From contig NC_068938.1 in the NCBI RefSeq assembly GCF_016801865.2, positions 93,272,221 through 93,336,220 on the forward strand: a stretch of 64,000 nt of DNA. Direction: 5' to 3'. The notes beneath the pieces were generated by a model. It saw nothing but the letters and a program-made list of their open reading frames with translations. It had not been told where the DNA came from and ran no database searches. The stretch comes from Culex pipiens pallens (lineage: Eukaryota > Arthropoda > Insecta > Diptera > Culicidae). Position 1 is the first letter of the stretch; each line of letters starts with the position of its first letter. This document shows positions 60,810 through 64,000 of this stretch, piece by piece. The translations under genes were made by a program, and so were the position numbers.

Positions 60810-61821
60810 AGAGAGTGCATCCCAAACTGCATCGAACTGTTACCGGTCTCAACTCACGATCGACGGCTATTCTCCCCAAAGCCGGTTCGGTTCTTCCCCA
60901 AAGCACTACACACAGTCAGTCAAAAGCAAAATCACCACACCACTACCGTAACGTACACAAGCAAGTTCAGCTTTCAGACCTTGCAGCAACTAGCCGGTTT
61001 CTCGTCGTTGATTCACGAGTCGGTTGTCGGTTGTCGGGTATCCAAAAGCTTCTCCAGCAACGCTGGAATTAGTCATTCAGCAGCGCTCGTTCCGTTGCGT
61101 TCGTCTTCTGCGACTCGTCGTTCTTTTGTTCCGAACTTTGGGCTTATTTTTTCTCTCAGTTATTCGCGAGGGTACTCGCGAGAGAGTTTTACCCTTCGTT
61201 TTGCCTTTCCCGGTCATCGGGAGGAACCGGTCCGGTATAGTCGGCGACACGGTTGTTGTCCGTCTCGCGTTGAACGCATCAGGTTCGTTCTGTGTAGATG
61301 TTCTCGCGTTCTCGGTGACGTTCTATCGTGTTCTGTGAGACGTAGAAGTTTGTCGTCGTTGTCGATGTAATTCTCAATTATCGAAGCCAGGTGAAACTGG
61401 GTGTTTATTTATGTAATTTGAGTGTGACCATCGTCCCACTCTCGTCGGTGGGGAATTCGATAAAATCGTGTGTGGTTGTTAACCGTGTTTTTTTTTTTGC
61501 TGGAAACAGTTTGAAAGCAGTGCAGTGGAAGAAAAAATTCCAACCATATCAACAGATTTCCAAGTGTGTGATAAAAGCAACAAATAGAAAAAAAATGTAC
61601 ATCGAGTGATAAGAAATTTCACCGGAAAACGGATATCGAAAAGTGGAAGTAGATAAAGTGTCACGAGCCTTCAACAAATATTGGATCACCGGAGAACCAG
61701 CAACTTTACAACAGACTTGAGCAGACGACCACTCAAGTTTTAGTAACAAATTGCAAACAACCCAGCGAGATATTGTCCCTCACGGCAAGACTGCAAAAAA
61801 ACCGTAGGCGAAGCTAAACGA
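60810..61821 (+). other. Probable 5'-untranslated first exon of a gene to the right
   Basis: Unique, GC-rich sequence that becomes purine- and AAC/AAG-rich toward its 3' end, as in long insect 5' UTRs, and stops at a consensus donor: AAACGA followed by GTAAGT at 61822-61827. Several short upstream frames occur, one being ATG TAC ATC GAG TGA at 61595. The 129-codon frame at 60981-61370 is low-complexity and probably not protein. An arthropod-type initiator TCAGTT lies at 61157-61162 and another candidate TCAGTC near 60916, so the transcription start is not fixed. The coding exons would lie beyond 64000, with the fold-back at 62226 in the first intron. Confidence 0.55.
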
Positions 61822-62225
61822 GTAAGTTTCTGAAGCAACGAACAAGGTGTCACCACTGTGCAGCAGTGCAGTGGCGGCTTTCGCGAGAACAATTACACAA
61901 GTGATGTTGTAATTTGCTGTAAAGTGGCGTTTTTTTGCTCTCTGCTTTTTTCTTGCTTGCTTGGTTCAGGCAACGGAACATATGGCGCGAATGAGGGCAG
62001 AAATTTGCCCGTAAAGTAATTGTTTGAGAAGGGCTCTTGCAAGATTGTTTCATATCTTGAAATTTTAATTATGACCACGTTTTATTTACATTTCACTTTT
62101 ATTTTTACATTTTGTTTTTAAAATTATCATCATTTCAACTCAACCAATCTTTAAAATGAGTTTTCCATTTGTAGGAGCTAATTTAAACCGACTTTTTATC
62201 TATGAAAAAAAAAAATACTTCTCTT
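61822..62225 (+). other. Start of the putative first intron
   Basis: Begins GTAAGTTT; non-repetitive until the fold-back starts. Confidence 0.45.
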
Positions 62226-64000
62226 GAGCAATTCTCTACGAAATCGGTCTTTTTTTTAGAATTTTAATTTTTGTATTTTTTAATCCGCCTGAAACTTTTT
62301 TGGTGCCTTCGGTATGCCCAAAGAAGCCATTTTGCATCATTAGTTTGTCCATATAATTTTCCATACAAATTTGGCAGCTGTCCATACAAAAATGATGTAT
62401 GAAAATTCAAAAATCTGTATCTTTTGAAGGAATTTTTTGATCGATTTGGTGTCTTCGGCAAAGTTGTAGGTATGGATATGGACTACACTGAAAAAATATG
62501 ATACACGGTAAAAAAAAATTTGGTGATTTTTTATTTAACTTTTTGTCACTAAAACTTGATTTGCAAAAAAACACTATTTTTATTTTTTTTTTATTTTTTG
62601 ATATGTTTTAGAGGACATCAAATGCCAACTTTTCAGAAATTTCCAGGTTGTGCAAAAAATCTTTGACCGAGTTATGAATTTTTTAATCAATACTGATTTT
62701 TTCAAAAAATCGAAATATTGGTCGCAAAAATTTTTCAACTTCATTTTTCGATGTAAAATCAAATTTGCAATCAAAAAGTACTTTAGTGAAATTTTGATAA
62801 AGTGCACCGTTTTCAAGTTAAATCCATTTTTAGGTGACTTTTTTGAAAATAGTCGCAGTTTTTCAATTTTTAAAATTAGTGCACATGTTTGCCCACCTTT
62901 GAAAAAAATATTTTTGAAAAGCTGAGAAAATTCTCTATATTTTGCTTTTTTGAACTTTGTTGATACGACCCTTAGTTGCTGAGATATTGCCATGCAAAGG
63001 TTTAAAAACAGGAAAATTTATGTTTTCTAAGTCTCACCCAAACAACCCACCATTTTCTAATGTCGATATCTCAGCAACTAATGGTCCGATTTACAATGTT
63101 AAAATATGAAACATTCGTAAAATTTTCCGATCTTTTCGAAAAAAATATTTTCTAAAATTTTAAATCAAGACAAACATTTCAAAAGGGCCAAACATTCAAT
63201 ATTACGCCCTTTTGAAATGTTTGTCTTGGTTTAAAAATTTTGAAAATATTTTTTTCAGAAAATTTTACGTGTGTTACGTGTTTTTTCGGAAAATTTTACG
63301 AATGTTTCATATTTTAACATTGTAAATCGGACCATTAGTTGCTGAGATATCGACATTAGAAAATGGTGGGTTGTTTGGGTGAGACTTAGAAAACATCAAT
63401 TTTCCTGTTTTTAAACACTTGCATGGCAATATCTCAGCAACTAAGGGTCGTATCAACAAAGTTCAAAAAAGCAAAATATAGAGAATTTTCTCAGCTTTTC
63501 AAAAATATTTTTTCAAAAGTGGGCAAACATGTGCACTAATTTTAAAAATTGAAAAACTGCGACTATTTTCAAAAAAGTCACAGTGGTTATAACTTGAAAA
63601 CGGTGCACTTTATCAAAATTTCACTAAAGTACTTTTTGATTGCAAATTTGATTTTACATCGAAAAATGAAGTTGAAAAATTTTTGCGACCAATATTTCGA
63701 TTTTTTTGAAAAAATCAGTATTGATTAAAAAATTCATAACTCGGTCAAAGATTTTTTGCACAACCTGGAAATTTCTGAAAAGTTGGCATTTGATGTCCTC
63801 TAAAACATATCAAAAAATAAAAAAAATTAAAAATAGTGTTTTTTTGCAAATCAAGTTTTAGTGACAAAAAGTTAAATAAAAAATCACCAATTTTTTTACC
63901 GTGTATCATATTTTTTCAGTGTAGTCCTTTTCCATACCTACAACTTTGCCGAAGACACCAAATCGATCAAAAAATTCCTTCAAAAGATACAGATTTTTGA
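62226..64000. mobile_element. Large GAGCAATTCTCTACG fold-back element, cut by the window edge
   Basis: Left arm 62226 to about 63195, then a perfect 20-bp central stem (GACAAACATTTCAAAAGGGC and its complement, about 63171-63230), then the inverted arm running off the right edge. A full element of about 1.95 kb is implied. Other copies are at 6036 (half) and 53022 (shortened). Arms carry the same text with few differences, so the copy is young. Frames of up to 137 codons are arm translations, not genes. Confidence 0.93.

Overview
The window is nuclear DNA of an insect. A culicine mosquito, most likely Culex-like, fits best. The evidence is a single-exon PPIL4-type cyclophilin/RRM/SR gene with dipteran-style start context, a Jockey-clade non-LTR retrotransposon, tRNA-headed SINE-like sequence, and very many palindromic MITE-like elements. 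The species is an inference from general familiarity; no database was consulted. Only about 6% of the 64 kb is confidently host coding sequence.

Layout. 1-3.6 kb: an 8-bp minisatellite (about 1.4 kb) and a 118/119-bp satellite. 7.07-12.28 kb: a 5.2-kb composite with near-identical 450-bp terminal inverted repeats, holding a SINE-like sequence and a 5'-truncated Jockey element with an open EN-RT frame that sits inside a small MITE. 12.8-14.1 kb: a 125-bp satellite and MITEs. 14.7-15.9 kb: a GC-rich unique island, possibly a promoter or 5' exon. 15.9-21.6 kb: nested fold-back elements. 21.9-24.0 kb: PPIL4 homologue (+). 25-30.5 kb: AT-rich DNA with MITEs, a Jockey 3' fragment and a TA-flanked element. 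30.9-32.4 kb: five-finger C2H2 protein (-). 32.8-44.9 kb: more nested elements, including a three-level insertion at 38.8-40.3 kb that can be dated by its empty sites, a retroposed fragment with a 23-bp target duplication, and an inverted pair of tRNA-Leu-like heads. 45.2-46.8 kb: a unique island with a possible 100-codon frame (-). 49.6-55.1 kb: a 5.4-kb hAT-like element with an exact 8-bp target duplication and an internal minisatellite of about 30 units. 56.9-58.1 kb: a CCCGGG-rich palindromic element. 58.8-60.4 kb: an inverted satellite array. 60.8-61.8 kb: a probable 5'-untranslated first exon (+) with a GTAAGT donor, leading to a gene beyond the right edge. 62.2 kb to the end: a fold-back element cut by the window edge.

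The three host loci (PPIL4, the zinc-finger gene and the right-edge first exon) show no sign of functional linkage. The main content of the window is the order of transposon nesting, which can be read directly because several elements interrupt others whose intact copies are also present. No CRISPR, operon or defence-type system is present.
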